Assembly: GCA_036346375.1 (NCBI GenBank) | Contig: CM070511.1 | Location: 11,284,001 to 11,348,000 of the forward strand | Origin: Guadua angustifolia | Taxonomy: Eukaryota; Streptophyta; Magnoliopsida; Poales; Poaceae | DNA: 64,000 bases | Direction of reading: 5' to 3' | Shown here: positions 22,443 through 35,559 of the stretch, one piece after another | Position numbering within the stretch: the first letter of the stretch is position 1 | Layout of the letters: every line of letters starts with the position of its first letter | The notes under the pieces: generated by a model | Database searches by the model: none | Told to the model about the DNA's origin: nothing | The model's input: only the letters and a program-made list of their open reading frames with translations | Translations under genes and position numbers: made by a program

Positions 22443-23493
22443 CTATGCTCGTGAGATATTCCATACATTTCACAACATGGAGTATATTATATAAAAACTC
22501 CTAATTTGAATTTTATAAGACGTATTTTGATTAGGCAAAAAAAAGTAAGAAAGCTTTTACGCAAACTCCTATTTTACAAGATAGGTTATTGGTTATCTCA
22601 CTGATTTGATGAAAACACCTATTTTGAGTTTCATAAGGCCTGCCGACCACTATTTTTAGTGTCATAACTCCTCTCATGTATGTGCCGTTGCTAAATGTAC
22701 CACATGACGAAAATTTAGTATTGTCATAAAACTAGTGGTCGGTAGGCCAGCCGAGCAGCTTGAATGTATGATGAAAACTGAGTCGTCGTGAATAAACCTC
22801 CATTTTGTGACATAAACTTAGGCAACTCGCTAGCAGCATTTTTAAATGTAGTGAAATTTATCACCTACATTTTTGAATGCATTAGAAAATATTGCATTTC
22901 GTACGTCATATTCAAAAGCCGTTACATCTGGCAAATCTGTCAATCTATATTTCGTACGTCATATTCAAAAACCTTCATGTTTTTGCAGTGTGTTGAAAAA
23001 TGATACAATCGGCCAATAGCTATAAAAGACGATCAAGGGCAAGTGAGAAAAAACACAATCCAATCAACCAACACATTATTTTTGTCTACTTTTCTATCAA
23101 CTAGGAGTAGTTTCTGTAATTTAGATTCTCCTTTGTAATCTAATTTGGTCAATAAAGTTGTGCATCACCGACTATTGATCATCTTCGCTTACGTCAATTA
23201 GGTCTAATTTTTTTCCGATCTTGTTGCGCATCTCCTTTTTCGGAAAAGATCTACCTTTATCCTATGATTAGCCCTAATTGGCTAATTAGACTTATTGTTA
23301 CCCTTGATTTGATCAGCTTTTGGCTGATTAGATCCAATCCGATTGTCCTATCGGATCGGCTTTGAGCATGTTCTTGTTTTTTATTACCGATTACAGGATC
23401 AAATCAGTTGGCACGCCTTGAATTGCAAAACCTGGTGTTCGTCCGGTGTGTTGTTGTGCCGATAAACCCTACTTCAAGTTTTTGACGCTAACA
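22443..23493 (+). mobile_element. Relic gypsy LTR (left border not defined)
   Basis: It ends GTTTTTGACGCTAACA at 23493, preceded by GGTGTTCGTCCGGTGTG, which resembles the U5 end of RIRE2/Tat-type grass LTRs. A TATA box (CTATAAAAGA, about 23021) and AATAAAG (about 23151) fit an LTR promoter and polyadenylation region. The words GCCTGCCGACCACT (about 22640) and AGTGGTCGGTAGGCC (about 22732) form an inverted pair. No coding sequence; left border and TSD not found. Confidence 0.45.
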
Positions 23494-23533
23494 CTAGCAT
23501 AACTCATAATTTTTTTTATATAAGCTACCCCCA

Positions 23534-23880
23534 CACTACACCATGCCACACTTTTGCCAATACATGGTACAGTCGGCAAAAGACACCTTCCCCGACCCAA
23601 AAACTGTTGGCAAAGGTTTAGCCGACTGTACATGAACAGTAGCGGTAGAAGCAGTCGGCTTAGGCTTTGCCGACAGATAAATTGACGGCAAAGATCTAAG
23701 TTTTGCCGACAGTTTCAATATTTGCCGACAGTTAATTTTTTGCCGACAGTAGGAGCTTTACCAATAGTTAATATGAATTGCCGACACTTTACTTGTTGGC
23801 TAATCACTTTTCCCCTCATAGACTAAAGCTGGTTTTCTACACAAGTTTTGTGTCGGCAAAGGTGCCAGCACACATGACAT
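23534..23880. repeat. Left terminal and subterminal repeats of CACTA 2
   Basis: CACTACACCATG terminus followed by about ten copies, in both orientations, of TTTGCCGACAGT/AGTCGGCAAA. The stretch 23881-25130 holds no convincing coding sequence and is probably 3' untranslated and filler DNA of the element. Confidence 0.85.
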
Positions 23881-25129
23881 ACAAATTAAATATGCAATAT
23901 ATACAGAACCAATTCCACATTATCCACCATTGAATTGACATACACACTTTACATGCAAATGGTGCCACTCACATATATAACCATATACATACACAATCAC
24001 AGTTCAAATAGTCACTTCAACATGTAAATAATGCAACACATATATCTCCACCACAAGGTTTGATAAACATAGATCTTCCAAATAAGTTAAGTTGCATACA
24101 TGTCCGTCCAAAATGAGCTAAGTCTTGCTGCACAAAAGAGAGGATGTATGTTTCTCTAGCTACTAGTTAACATTTCTAACCATAAACAAGACTACTTTCT
24201 CAATTTGCACAAATAGTGATGTTATAAATCGAGTCTCACCTAATAATTAGCAAGATACATGACCCAATGAGAGGGATGTATATCCTTCTCTACTAGTTAA
24301 TAGTTCAAACCATACACACATCACTATTTTCATGTTGCACAAAAGGTGTCCCTCCAAAAACTTGTGACACTCCTTGTCGCCAAAAGGTTGTTACTCCAAA
24401 GAAGTTGTTGCTGTGCACCTATCATGATCAAGAAAAAGAATAATCAGCACATAAGCAAGATCCTAAATCTGTGATAAAATTAGAAAAGGGACAAAAGCTG
24501 TGCCTGCAACTAAGAAACTTAAGGTCCCTTCATCTAAAAAATCTCAGGGAGGCTGTTGAACACTGTAATCAAAGAAAGTGGGCTGGTCATTATGCATTAG
24601 AATGTGGACAGAAGCTCAAGATGCATGTGGGCGCTGATAAAGAGCTCAAGATAGCACTGTTTTAATAGAGGGGGTGTTCAGCTGCCAAGATAACAAGGTT
24701 GTACAGCCTCTTGTGGCTGCAGCTGCGTGTTCCATTTTTCAAGAGAAGTCCAACACAGCTAACAAGATGGTGAATTAAAAATACATTCTTTTTAATTTAG
24801 TCTTTATATGCAAATTGGAAGCTGGAACACAATTTATATATCGAAAGCACTAACAGATTGAGCAGTGAACAAGTATGTCTTAGAAACAAAATAAAGTATA
24901 GGCAATTAGGCATGGTTGCACCAAAATTTAAACTGCACTGAAAATTAAGTCATCAAAGTGAACATTTTAAATCCAACTCATACCTATGGTCACATGGGCA
25001 CTTCAACATAAAAGATTTCAACTCCCAAACAGCTTAAAACATCTTTTGGTATTTAAGTACCTATCAAAGAGAAGAATTTAAATTTTATAAAAGGTGAAAT
25101 AATCAAAGAGAAGGACTGGCAAGTTAGCA

Positions 25130-27720
25130 ATTATACCAGGACTTGGATCTTTTGATTGCCTTGAAGACTTCTTGTCATCCTTGATCTATAACAAATTGGT
25201 AAGTTATTGTAGATGATAGACCATAAATTTCTTAGTTATATGGATGTAAGCTAAGGTATTACTCTGTCATGTGGCCACGCGATGCATCTTTCACGAGCAT
25301 CTCCAATGGACTGTAAGGCTCCATATGGGCGAGGTAGTATGGCATCCCTCATGAAAACATGATTGACAACTACCTCACAATATTGAATGCTAAGAGGAGT
25401 ACCCCCCACAATAGATGATGGGTTTGTTGTTTGAATAGTTCTCTTAGCCACTGGAAGATTATAGGGCCTCACAACATTATATAGTATCACATCTCTTCCA
25501 CCCTAAAGCATAAGAGTTTCAGCACAAGGTAGCAAGTAAGTTCTAGACATAAGGTAAACTATATATTGTGGGTTTATCAATTACCTCTTCATCATGTGGT
25601 TCATCTGGAAAGACAACGGTATGCCTATTCATGAGCATATTTTCATCATCACTTAAGTGTATTTCATCCTCAGCTTGTGACACATTATCATCATCATGGT
25701 TCTCTAGTTCTTCCACAAGACTAGGTCGACTCCGTAGGTTCTAATAAAAAAGAACAACTATGGAACAATTACTGCATTAAAAATAAAGTTATAACAGAAA
25801 GGAATGACCAATTACCACTTGGGGGGAATTATTAGATCCATTTGGAGTGCTGGAAGCATTTTGTTGTCTTTGGAGTAACTTTTCAAGTAGTTGTTTCATA
25901 TTGTTCAACCGGATTTGTATAGCTTCCACTTTCTTATCGATTGTCGATGTGCTTCAATTTCCATTTGAAGCCATGTTGACGCAGCATTTTTGGCCCTGCA
26001 TGTCCAACTCAAGCAGTGTTGGTCCCAAGCCAATAACATGAACATATCCATTCTTCTCGTGCCCATAAACATGGAAATAAGCATCACCTTCCTCTATACT
26101 CTTCTCTATTAGTTCAGATTATCTCATCAGTATCTTTAAGTGCATTCTATAGAAAATGAAGATATTAGAATAATATGCAAAGATGTATGGCGGAATGCTA
26201 ATAACAATTGTTGTTTAAATGCCAAACAAGTTATATGGCAGTATGTTATTATGCCAAACAGGTTTAATTGCTAATAACAGTTGTTGTTTAAATTGCTGAA
26301 AATATTAGTATATAATATACATCATGTTATTCTACAACAAGTGAAATGCAGTCAGATATCTCCATCACTTACAATTGTTGTTTCAGCTCCTTTGTGAGGT
26401 ACTCCATTCTTGTGTGTGTGTGTTTTGATAAACAATTCATCTCTACGTGCGGGACGCCCTAGCTCTTTGCACTGCATTTTATTACCAACACATGCAATTC
26501 ATTCAGTAATTGGACTCTAGCTATACAATCGGAATAATGGATACAAAATGACAAAGAACGGTGCATACCATTTCATTACCAACACGTGCATGACTCTTAC
26601 TTCCAGTTGTATGGTTTTGGATCAACTTTGACCGATTTGCTTTCCCTCTCATTGAACGGACCTATCATCAAGTGTTAATAGTGTTCATGATTCATATATA
26701 AAAATTCTAGAAATAGGGAATTGTAGCTTACGGCTGCTTCTGGAGACCTCCAGTGATCAATTAGCCACTTCCAATCCTCCTCATGCACTCTTTCATCATG
26801 TAATTCAAGCAGTTCTTCACATTCCATATCATCATCAAACACCTTCTTCAAATCTGATTTGAACTCCTTCCATTTTGCAGCCACTGTCCTCATAAACCAG
26901 TTGAAGGAACCTTTGTCTATATCCCAATAGAGCTGCACAGGACATAAGTAGATAAGGTAGCAACAAATCACAAAGCTAAATCACTTCATAATTCATTTCC
27001 AACAAATTTCACTACCTGAGCATCTGTCCACAACTTATATTTTTTTCATGGGCAAACCTTCCTCCAATCATCATGTGCAATCGGAAAGCCCTTTGTTCTC
27101 ACAAGTGCACCAATAAAGTTAGCAAATTTAGTGCTTGAAGGTCCACAAGGCTGGCCATGTTCATTTATCTCTACTTTGAGTTTTGGCTTATTTTGTCTTG
27201 CAAATATATCAGCCTTTTTAGTTGGTCCTCTAACATTTTTCTTTTCTTGTACACACAACTCTACATCAAAATGATATATCTAATGAGATCAACAATAAAA
27301 ATACAGAAATTCATTTAAACCGATACAATCAGCTCACAAACATACCTTCATTCCTTGGAGTACTGCCATTCCTTGCCTTTATATGAGCACTTGCAGCACT
27401 ACTCCCATTCCCTGGCTGTAGATCACCACTTGGAGTACTCCCATTCATTGGCTGTAGATCAGCCCTTGCAGCAGATAATCTTGAGCTTGTTCGTAAGTTG
27501 TGCTGAATTGTAGTATCAGTTACCATCCCCTTTTTCTGTTGCCTCATAGCATCTACCTTTCTCTTTTTCTTTGTCATTGGTGGTGAGGTAACTTCTTGTC
27601 CAAGCTCTTGAAGCTGCAAAGCTTTGATCTTCATCTGAGTGGCCAGGACATTTGCATTCCTTTGTGATTCATATTCGCAAACCGAATGCCCTTTCTTTTT
27701 TCCTGCGCAATACCATCTTT
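25130..27720 (-). pseudogene. TNP1-like (Ptta/En-Spm plant transposase) gene, element 2
   Basis: This accessory CACTA protein is spread over several exon-like blocks on the minus strand. In order: a Lys-rich N-terminal part with a degenerate internal repeat (MNGSTPSG, GNGSSAAS, ARNGSTPRN; 27634-27329); GPTKKADIFARQ..KVEINEHGQPCGPSSTKFANFIGALVR (27258-27046); WDIDKGSFNWFMRTVAAKWKEFKSDLKK (26971-26675); and SHARVGNEM then GPSRRDELFIKTHTHKNG (about 26610-26420). The C-terminal parts are GYVHVIGLGPT (about 26040) and VGGTPLSIQYCEVVVNHVFMRDA..LPRPYG (25490-25251). This is the normal domain order of grass Ptta proteins. Exon joints were not resolved, and some breaks may be true introns. Confidence 0.7.
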
Positions 27721-27866
27721 CCTCCCGAAAATATTTAATAATGGTTCAAGAATCATAATTCAACAGTCGCAGATGCAAGTATAGAAGAAAGCAAAAAAAA
27801 GAACAACCACAAAATATGAATGATAAATTGTTACACCATGCAATTGTTACAGCACACAATTGTTAC

Positions 27867-30800
27867 TTACTTCCTCTTTTTTTCAGAAACAATGGTCCCA
27901 TCTATATCTGTCCTGACATAGACCATATCTTGAAGAAAAATATTCAGGTCATACACTTTTGTATGCAGATCAGGAATCGGACTACGAAACTCATTTTGAT
28001 GATCTATTTGTTCTCTGTCGCTTGCAGCCATGTCATAGATTTCTCGTGGTTTGGACCGAACAACATCACTCCATTCTCTATCAACAGGATCTTGAACATA
28101 GTAAACTTGTGTGGCTTGCGATGCTAAAATAAAAGGCTCATCTAATAATCTTTCTCCTGTATTGAATAAATGATTGAAATTAACGACTGTGATCCCAAAT
28201 TGATCCGTTTTCACCCATGTATCTTGAATGCGGTTGTCAACCCAATCACATTTGAAGAGCACTATATTTCCCTTATTGCGATAGTTCAGCTCAATGATTT
28301 CTTTGATCCTACCATAGTATGTCTTGTTACGTACTATCGGGTCCGTGTTTCCATTTTCAAAGCAAGAGGTTTGGGCAACTAGAGCTACTACACTATTTTG
28401 AAACGACCTACTCTCATCACTAGAGTATGTATGGAAATTGAACCCATTTATAGTATAGCTACCATACATTGTAGCAATCATGAATGGCTCACTGGCCAAA
28501 ATTTTCATCTCTTCCGGTACTTCGATACCATTTTCAACTAACCCTTCCACCTATAATACAGAACATTCTAATCAACTTAAATTTAATTCAGACCTAACAA
28601 CAACAATTTGAAACACAAATGGTTGGTCATGTACTGACTTACATGCTTTCTAAACCACTCATGAAACATTTCATGATGAATACTATTGATTTTTCGTTGA
28701 TTGCGATGGCCAATTGAGCGAAGGTACTCAATATGCTTGCTGAAAATGTTTTGTAAAGTTAAAAGACTGAGAAATATACATATACATAAGGGTAATGCAA
28801 TCTATAAAAATAAGTTTGAGCAGCTTACTTCAAGTATGGTTCTATGTTGTCATAGTTGAACAACATATATCTATGTGCTTGAAGCCATGTCTTATAGTCT
28901 ATAGATGTAGTGCACTTGCTACTCAAACCTCGCCCAAGGCTTTGAAAGAAAGGATTGATATTGCACATTGCATTATCCAAATCATTACTATTTCTTACTT
29001 GCCTAGTAAATCTGGTCTCACAACCACGTAGAAATTGTGAGCAAAATGTAAGACTCTCATCAAATTTATAAGACTCACATATTGATCCCTCCGGATGACT
29101 TTTGGTGCGAACATAGCCTTTTAACCTCATCAAAAACCTAAGAATGAATAAATTTTAACTGTATAAACTTAACCATAGTCTACAAGTTAAAAATAGGTAC
29201 TGTTAGTGAACATAGTTTTATAGTACCTCTCTATTGCCCACATGCTACGATACTGTACTGGACCACCAATTCTTGCTTGAGCAGGAAGATGAACCATCAA
29301 GTGTACCATGGTGTCAAAAAATGGCGGTACAAATATAGTTTCTAGAATGCTTAGTGTCTCAAATTTATTTCACCTCTAGTTTCGCATATCACTTACTCGA
29401 ATAGTAGATGAGTATATTTTCTTGAAGAAATTGCTCACACTAATTAGTGCTGCAGCTTACTCGTGTTGGCAATATCCTTCGTGATGACAAGTGGAAGTAA
29501 TTGTCGCAACAAAACGTGGTTGTCGTGGCTCTTTAGTCCAATCAATTTCATTTCAAACATGCACATTATTGTGTATATTTGATGCAACACCATCCGAAAC
29601 CTCACATCCTTCAATACTTGGCAAAACAACTTCTTCTCATCTGGACTCATTGCATATAGTGCTGGAGGCATGTAGAACCTATCATCAACATCGACGGGAT
29701 GAAGATCATGTCTAATGCCAAGGTTTTTTATGTCCAAGCGAGCATTTAAATTATCCTTTGATTTGCCATCAATGTTCAAAAGTGTATTAACAATGTTATC
29801 ACATACATTTTTCTCAATATGCATAACATTGAAATTATGTCTAAGTAATAGATCCTTCCAATATGGTAACTTAAACCAGATAGATTTCCTTTTCCAAGAA
29901 AGTGGTGCCTCATTTCTACCCCAACGTCGCGGGTTTGCTGGCTTCTTTGTAGTTGGATCCTTTCCAAAAGTTGTGTGCATGTTTGTCAGAAGCTCTAAAA
30001 TTTCCTCTCCACTAAGTGGAGTAGGTGCCGCCTATGCTCCTCAAGACCATCAAATAGTTCTCAGACCTAAATATGTGGTTGTCATCTAAGAATCTACGAT
30101 GGCACATGATGACATACTTGCCTCCCTTTTTTAGTTGGAGAGAACATTCATATGAGTGGCAATCCGGACAAGCAACTTTACCAGAGGTAACAACTGCATG
30201 CAAATAGCCTAGACCAGAAGATCCGAGATGTCGATAATATGGCAAAGACGCAATTGGAAACACTCATCCTTAGAAGCATCATATGTCCTAACACCATCAA
30301 CAAACATATCTATCATATCATTGACAAGTGGCTCAAGATAAACATCCATATCAGCCCCTGCACCTTAGGACCGTGAATTACTAGAGAGAGGATAAAATTT
30401 ATTTGCTTCATACACTTCCAAGGTGGCGATTGTATGGAATCAAAATAACGGCCAAATGCTATAAGTTGAATTGTAGGTCCTAAAAGGACTAAAGCCATCA
30501 CTAGCCACAAGAAGTCTAAGATTTCGACTATCCGAGGCAAACTCTAGATATGAAGAGTCAAAATCCTTCCAAAAGGAGCATCTGCCGGATGCCTAAGCAA
30601 ACCATCTTTCGTATGCTTCTTCATCATGCCACCTTGCATCACCATTGCTTTTGGAGGACATAAAGTACCTTTGAAGCCTTTTTCTTTATTGGAAAGTACC
30701 AAATACTTTCATAGGAACTCTATGCACACGTTTTCCATTAGGACTTTTCTTTTCTGATTTCCACCTTGAAGTGTTGCACTTTGGACAAACATTTTTCTTT

Positions 30801-31467
30801 TCATGCTCTTTCCAAAACAATACGCAATCATTATCACAAGCATGAATATTGGTGTACCCAAGACCAAGGCATTTTACTATATTTTTGGCTGCATTGAAGT
30901 TTTTAGGAAGTAATGACCCTTCAAGTAAAACATCCTTAAGTAACTCTAGTAGCATGTCAAAACTTTTATCACTCCACCCCCCAAGAAATTTTATATGCAG
31001 TAATCTAATGATGAAACAAAGCTTTGAAAAGTTTCTCACACTGGGTACAATTCTTTGCCAAGATCTTCTACCAACCTATAGAAGGATTCCATATCCTCAT
31101 CATGTCGCTCTTCATTCCTTCTAAGTCACCCATGTCATCTAAACCCCACTAAGTCTCAAGTAAATCGAGATGTCATCTTCTTCATTTGATTTTTGTACTT
31201 CTACTATGTCAGTCATTGGATATTTGAAAAATAATCGAGCTTGGTTCTCCATGGTTCAACCAAGTTATGTACCCTTCGGTAAACCCTCACAAATTAAATG
31301 CTCACGAACTAAATCAATCGGCTCTCCAACAACAGTTTTACATGCCTTGCACGGCATAATATCTTTCTTCCTTTAGCTGAATTACGAAAAGCAAACTCCA
31401 AAAAATTGTCAACTCCTTTTATATATTCATCAGTACGCCTAGGTATATCCATCCAATTTTTATCCAT
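27867..31467 (-). pseudogene. CACTA tnp2 transposase, element 2 (near full length, frameshifted)
   Basis: Transposase that cuts and moves the element. On the minus strand it starts at ATG 31467 with MDKNWMDIPRRTDEYIKGVD, the transposase-associated domain. This continues across two frame changes (IMPCKACKTVVGEPIDLVREHL; WLNHGEPSS). The segments CPKCNTSRWKS (about 30775), the Transposase_21 core and MHIEKNVCDNIVNTLLNIDGK (about 29820) follow, then MSPDEKKLFCQVLKDVRF (about 29650). A DUF4218-type part (29133-28825, RTKSHPEGSICESYKFDESL) and a DUF4216-type part (28550-27867, SYTINGFNFHTYS, VLFKCDWVDN, VYYVQDPVDREWSDVV) close it. The order and total length are those of a complete tnp2. Several stops and frameshifts indicate it is dead, though some gaps may be introns. 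Confidence 0.8.
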
Positions 31468-32499
31468 GATGCACTTTGACAGAACTTGAGTCTAAATATT
31501 GAAATATATGAGCAAACACACCTAGATAGCAACACAAAACCTTAGATATGTCTCATTTATGCACATTCAAACAACAAACTGAATTTATAGCACATAGATT
31601 ACTTCTGAATTGGAACCAAAGACTAGAAGAAAACAAACATACCAATCACTAGCTATCCGATGAAGATGAGAATGTTGTCCAGTAAAATGTTGATCCTTCA
31701 ACCCTCGGTCCTCCTCTCTCCGAAATTAACACCGGCAACCTCAAAGCACAACTCCAACAAATCAAACATCAATTTAACTATTTATAGAACCAAAATTAGC
31801 ACATACTAATCAAACATCCATTTCATGTTATATTACTATTGCAGCCATCAAGCATTGCAAGTGCTCCTCATATCTATCGAATGGTTAAGCAAAGATTAGT
31901 GGGGTATTACCGAATGGGACTCACAAAACCAAAGATATACTGTACATTGGAGAATTAAGAGCTTCAAGAATGTTACAAGTGGCTAAGATTTTTGTTCACT
32001 ATGGTGTTTCTTACCTGCTTATGGGAATCTCTGGTTCCGTGATGAGGTCTGCACAAGAAATAGATGAGAACGACGGTTGGGCTCGCCAGCTCAGGTCGAG
32101 GGTTGCACTGCCAGAGATTAAATAAAATTAGCCAATCAATCATATGTGAAATGCATAATAATTTATTCACCTCAGACAATTAGCTCATTAAATTGTAGAT
32201 TTGCACTCTAGAACACCCGACCACACAAGAGGCAAATAACAATTCATAGTGACAAAACAATCTGACAAATCAAAATGCAGACCACACCACTAGCAAGTGC
32301 TCGGTGCTCTCTCTATTCTTTCTTGGCATTTCTCTCACAAATTAAAATACTGAAGCACCACAAGGGAAGTTTACGCTTACACAACCGGGCCAGTAGTTTC
32401 AACAGCTTCTCGACTATTACAACTTGTAGATACTAATACCGAGCAATACTAAAAAAGGTACCTCAGCACTTAAGTACAGAAATAAACATCTAACACAGA

Positions 32500-33160
32500 G
32501 ATAGAGAAAGACTCACCAAGTTGTTGAGTCGGACGTCTGTTCTTCAAGAGACTCTGTGTTGGACCTGCAACCTACGCGCGAGGGGGATTTTGGACACCTG
32601 CAGTGGAGGCCGATGGAGAGCCTCGAGGTCACACCGAATGAGTGGAGTGGAGGCACGACGCAACGGGGCTCGAGCGCGCCTACAATGGAGGCTGATGAAG
32701 AGCCTTGAGGCCACACCAGATGGACGGAGCGGAGGCACGAGGCGATGGGGCTCGACGCCGGGATGCACGGCCGGCGCGGATGCGGGTCGGTGAAGATGCG
32801 CGCACGGCCGGCCGCCGGGGCTCGACGCCGATGGACGGCCGGCGCGGATGCGGGCGGTGAAGATGCGCCTGACAATGGCCGCCGGGCTCGGTGCGCAGTT
32901 GAAGATGCGCTTAGCGGCAGCGGGGGCAAGACGAGGCGACGAGCGCTGGGGCGGCGGCTGGGGCTCGACACGGCTTGGAGCGCAGGGGCGGCGGCTGGGG
33001 CTTGATGCGGCTTGGAGCGCAGGGGCGGCGGTGGTGCTGGATGGTTGTGGCTGCCAATTGGGGATTTTTCTTTCTAGGTTATGTGGTTGCGATGCTGTGT
33101 GAAGGGAGTCCGCAAGAGGATAAGGCCTGGCGGCTGAAACTTTAGACTCTCCCACGCGCG
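32500..33160 (-). promoter_or_regulatory. GC-rich leader/promoter region upstream of tnp2 with three tandem duplications
   Basis: A GC-rich island lies between the right terminus and tnp2, in an AT-rich element. It contains three independent direct duplications: about 82 bp (copies from 32604 and 32686), about 68 bp (from 32769 and 32837) and about 37 bp (from 32949 and 32986). The long overlapping Arg/Ala/Pro-rich ORFs here are compositional. A promoter/first-exon role is inferred from position. Confidence 0.5.
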
Positions 33161-33227
33161 TTCGCTATGGCGTGCCAATTTGGTCCTTTCTTTTCGCTAG
33201 TTAGTCCGTACACACCCATTCGCCGAC

Positions 33228-33459
33228 TTATTAGCAATAGTTCAACTAGGCTACGCCGACAGATAAACTGTCTACTATTTTTGGCCGACACATTATCAGC
33301 CAAAATAAAAATGCCGACACATAACATGTTGCTCTATTATACAATTGCAGATAGGCAGGTGACAGTAGAAGGTCTGATTATTGCCCACAGATTATATGTC
33401 GCCAATATTAGCCTTTTGCCAACAGTTCACAGTGGTCAAAAGTGTGCCATGGTGTAGTA
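33228..33459. repeat. Right subterminal and terminal repeats of CACTA 2
   Basis: GCCGACAGATAAACTGTC, GGCCGACACATTA and GCCGACACATAAC words lead to CAAAAGTGTGCCATGGTGTAGT at the end, inverse of the left terminus. Confidence 0.85.
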
Positions 33460-33699
33460 CTATATATGTAAACTGGAACAGAAATAATAGATTGTTTCCT
33501 ATTATTTTTTCCTACTTTATAAAATTTTTTCACATTAAATCTTGCCTCTTATTTTCGTGCTCTTCTCTAACCCTAACAACTATTGATTTACTTTATTGTG
33601 AAGTTGGCCTTCCATGAAAAGCTGTCCAAATCAGATCACTGCAATTAGGTAGAAAAAGGTTTAACTACGCTGTTGCACCATCAGATTTTATTTATCACG

Positions 33700-34040
33700 G
33701 GAGATTATTGGAGCAAGAGGGTCATTGCCACACCTACATCTGACGGTTGGCTTCTCTGCTCCGCTACTCGGGTGCACCGATTTCTGTGGCATCGCCGTTG
33801 CCAGCCTCTTGTTCTACATGGGCGTCGGCTGGACCAGACGGCCACCAGCCTCAGCCGCACGGCGCTGCTAGACGGGATCCACGCGGCGGCAGTCGTGTCG
33901 TCGGCGCTGGCTGCGTTGGGCAACCTGGCAAACAAATCTACAATGTACAGCATGCGCAGGTTGTCGGCGCCGTCGGCCCCCCAGGCCCCAGCTCTCTCAT
34001 CCTCATGCATGTACATGCAACACGCTTCAGTTCAGGGTAA
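33700..34040. other. GC-rich island with overlapping ORFs, unidentified
   Basis: About 340 bp of GC-rich sequence between CACTA 2 and a MITE. All three plus-strand frames stay open for much of it, which is expected from composition. The frame with DGIHAAAVVSSALAALGNLANKS looks most protein-like but matched nothing I know. It could be an exon fragment of a lost gene. The stretch 33460-33699 shows nothing. Confidence 0.2.
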
Positions 34041-34124
34041 CATCTTTTATGTTTCGTTTTTCTTCATCTATTTTTTTTTCTTTGATGTTGCATGCATGCA
34101 GGATGAGAGATTAAATGATTAATA

Positions 34125-34379
34125 CTACTCTGTTGATTTTTATAAGGCCCTTACGTATTTCGAAATTATAAGTTTGTATACTTTGATCAACAATTAGTCC
34201 AACAATATATAGATTATATTACACAGAAATGATACTGTTATTTGTATTTGAAATCACTTTCATACGGTTATGGTTTTGTAGCTATCAACAAATTATTATA
34301 TAAGAAATTAACGTTCAAAATTTAACTTTGAAGATCATACAAAGTCAATATGTACCTTATAAAAAATAAATGGAGGGAG
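34125..34379. mobile_element. Stowaway-like MITE
   Basis: The right end ACCTTATAAAAAATAAATGG plus AGGGAG is inverse to the left end CTACTCTGTTGATTTTTATAAGG. TA flanks the left end (34123-34124); the right flank is degenerate. 255 bp, non-coding. The following stretch 34380-35030 shows no recognisable feature. Confidence 0.65.
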
Positions 34380-35033
34380 CATAACACAGGGCATGCCATT
34401 GGGCCATTAGTTAGAGCGTAAGAGAATTAAGATGGTAGCTGTTGTTCGCTCTTTGTCTGCTGATCCAGGCTAATTATTTTGTATTCTTATTTTTGTTTTT
34501 TTTTGCTACTACACGTGTATAAGCCTGTCACGAGGGCAAGTATCTTAATTGAGTTCAGTTATAGAGATACCGGACCACACGTATATATCTATACTTATAT
34601 TATATTTACCATACTTATTACATGACTTCGAAAAATTCTCATGTAAATCGTGGAAATAAAAATATCTAGACGTCCATTTTGTCGACCCGAGTTATAACGG
34701 TTTTGATTAGAAAAGACGCCACATCAAGTATAAAAAATAATCAAAATTCAAAATATTAGAATTTTGATTACAAATTCTATAAATACTCAATGTCAACTAC
34801 AAACAAAAAGTAATGGAAATTTGGGATAAAAAATTAGTAATTTGATTTCCATATGGTTTCCAAGGTAAAAATCCTAAAATAAAAAATTGGATTAAAAACT
34901 AGATGTTATTCTAGGTTTTTTTTGCACATTCACTGTTAACGGCTATAAAAAAACTGCATTACCCTTCTTGATCAGAGCATTTATTTCTCTTTGGATGGTG
35001 TGTTAGTCCAGAATCAACTAATAATTTACATGT

Positions 35034-35268
35034 TGGTAGAGGATGTTAGGGTTAATCATGCAACAAAAGAGGAGTCCGAACTCTGATTCAATTTTGAATC
35101 CATTTCTGATTCTTATAGCTATAGGTTAAGGATATAAATTTCTAGGTAGTCCTCAGGTTTGTAAGTGAGAGCAAGAAAACAAGAAAATGTGCTAGTTGTG
35201 TCGCACCATCAAAATACATTTGTTTGTGAGTTCTTGTGCTTACGTGTGTGCTGATCTGGGCTAAAACC
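35034..35268 (+). mobile_element. Short copia-type LTR followed by primer site (relic)
   Basis: It begins TGTTGGTAGAGGATGTTAGG and ends near GGGCTAAAACCAATA. The next bases, ATTGGTATGAGAG (35269-35281), differ by one base from the tRNA-Met primer site TTGGTATCAGAG. The stretch to about 35560 contains no gag that I can recognise. Confidence 0.4.
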
Positions 35269-35559
35269 AATAATTGGTATGAGAGTAAGGGTCTAATCTT
35301 GATATTACACTTGCCCTCAGGGAGGTTACCACAACTGCACCTCGGGATAGGCTATATCGCCACTGAGCGATGCAGTGTTGAACGGGCGCGCAGCTAGGGT
35401 GGTGCATGTGGCTCCATGATCGGAGGAGACGGTAAGGTAGTGAGACATCGTGGAGGTGTGCACTGTACATAATGTGTGGTATACATATGTGTATTCGTAT
35501 CATTATATTAGTGTCTCGTATGTTAAGTAGAGTTGGACACGATTCAGGCTCGTGGAGCT

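Larger units (their letters stand above)
23534..33459 (-). mobile_element. CACTA (En/Spm) element 2, both termini present
   Basis: The left end reads CACTACACCATGCCACACTTT (first 20 bases from 23534). The right end is its near-perfect inverse, finishing GCCATGGTGTAGTA at 33459, with the final G changed to A. Subterminal arrays of TTTGCCGACAGT/GTCGGCAAA words flank both ends (about 23555-23870 and 33228-33445). Two genes lie on the minus strand: tnp2 (31467-27867) and a TNP1-like gene (about 27720-25130). Flanking triplets CCA and CTA match at two of three positions. About 9.9 kb, the size of an autonomous element, but both genes are broken. Confidence 0.88.

Noticed and set aside
24471..24665. 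64-codon ORF MIKLEKGQKLCLQ as a gene
   Set aside because: Isolated short ORF in the 3' non-coding part of CACTA 2, no family motif.
32513..33155. Overlapping ORFs of 150-203 codons rich in Arg, Ala and Pro
   Set aside because: They overlap on both strands in a GC-rich repeated zone and follow from base composition.
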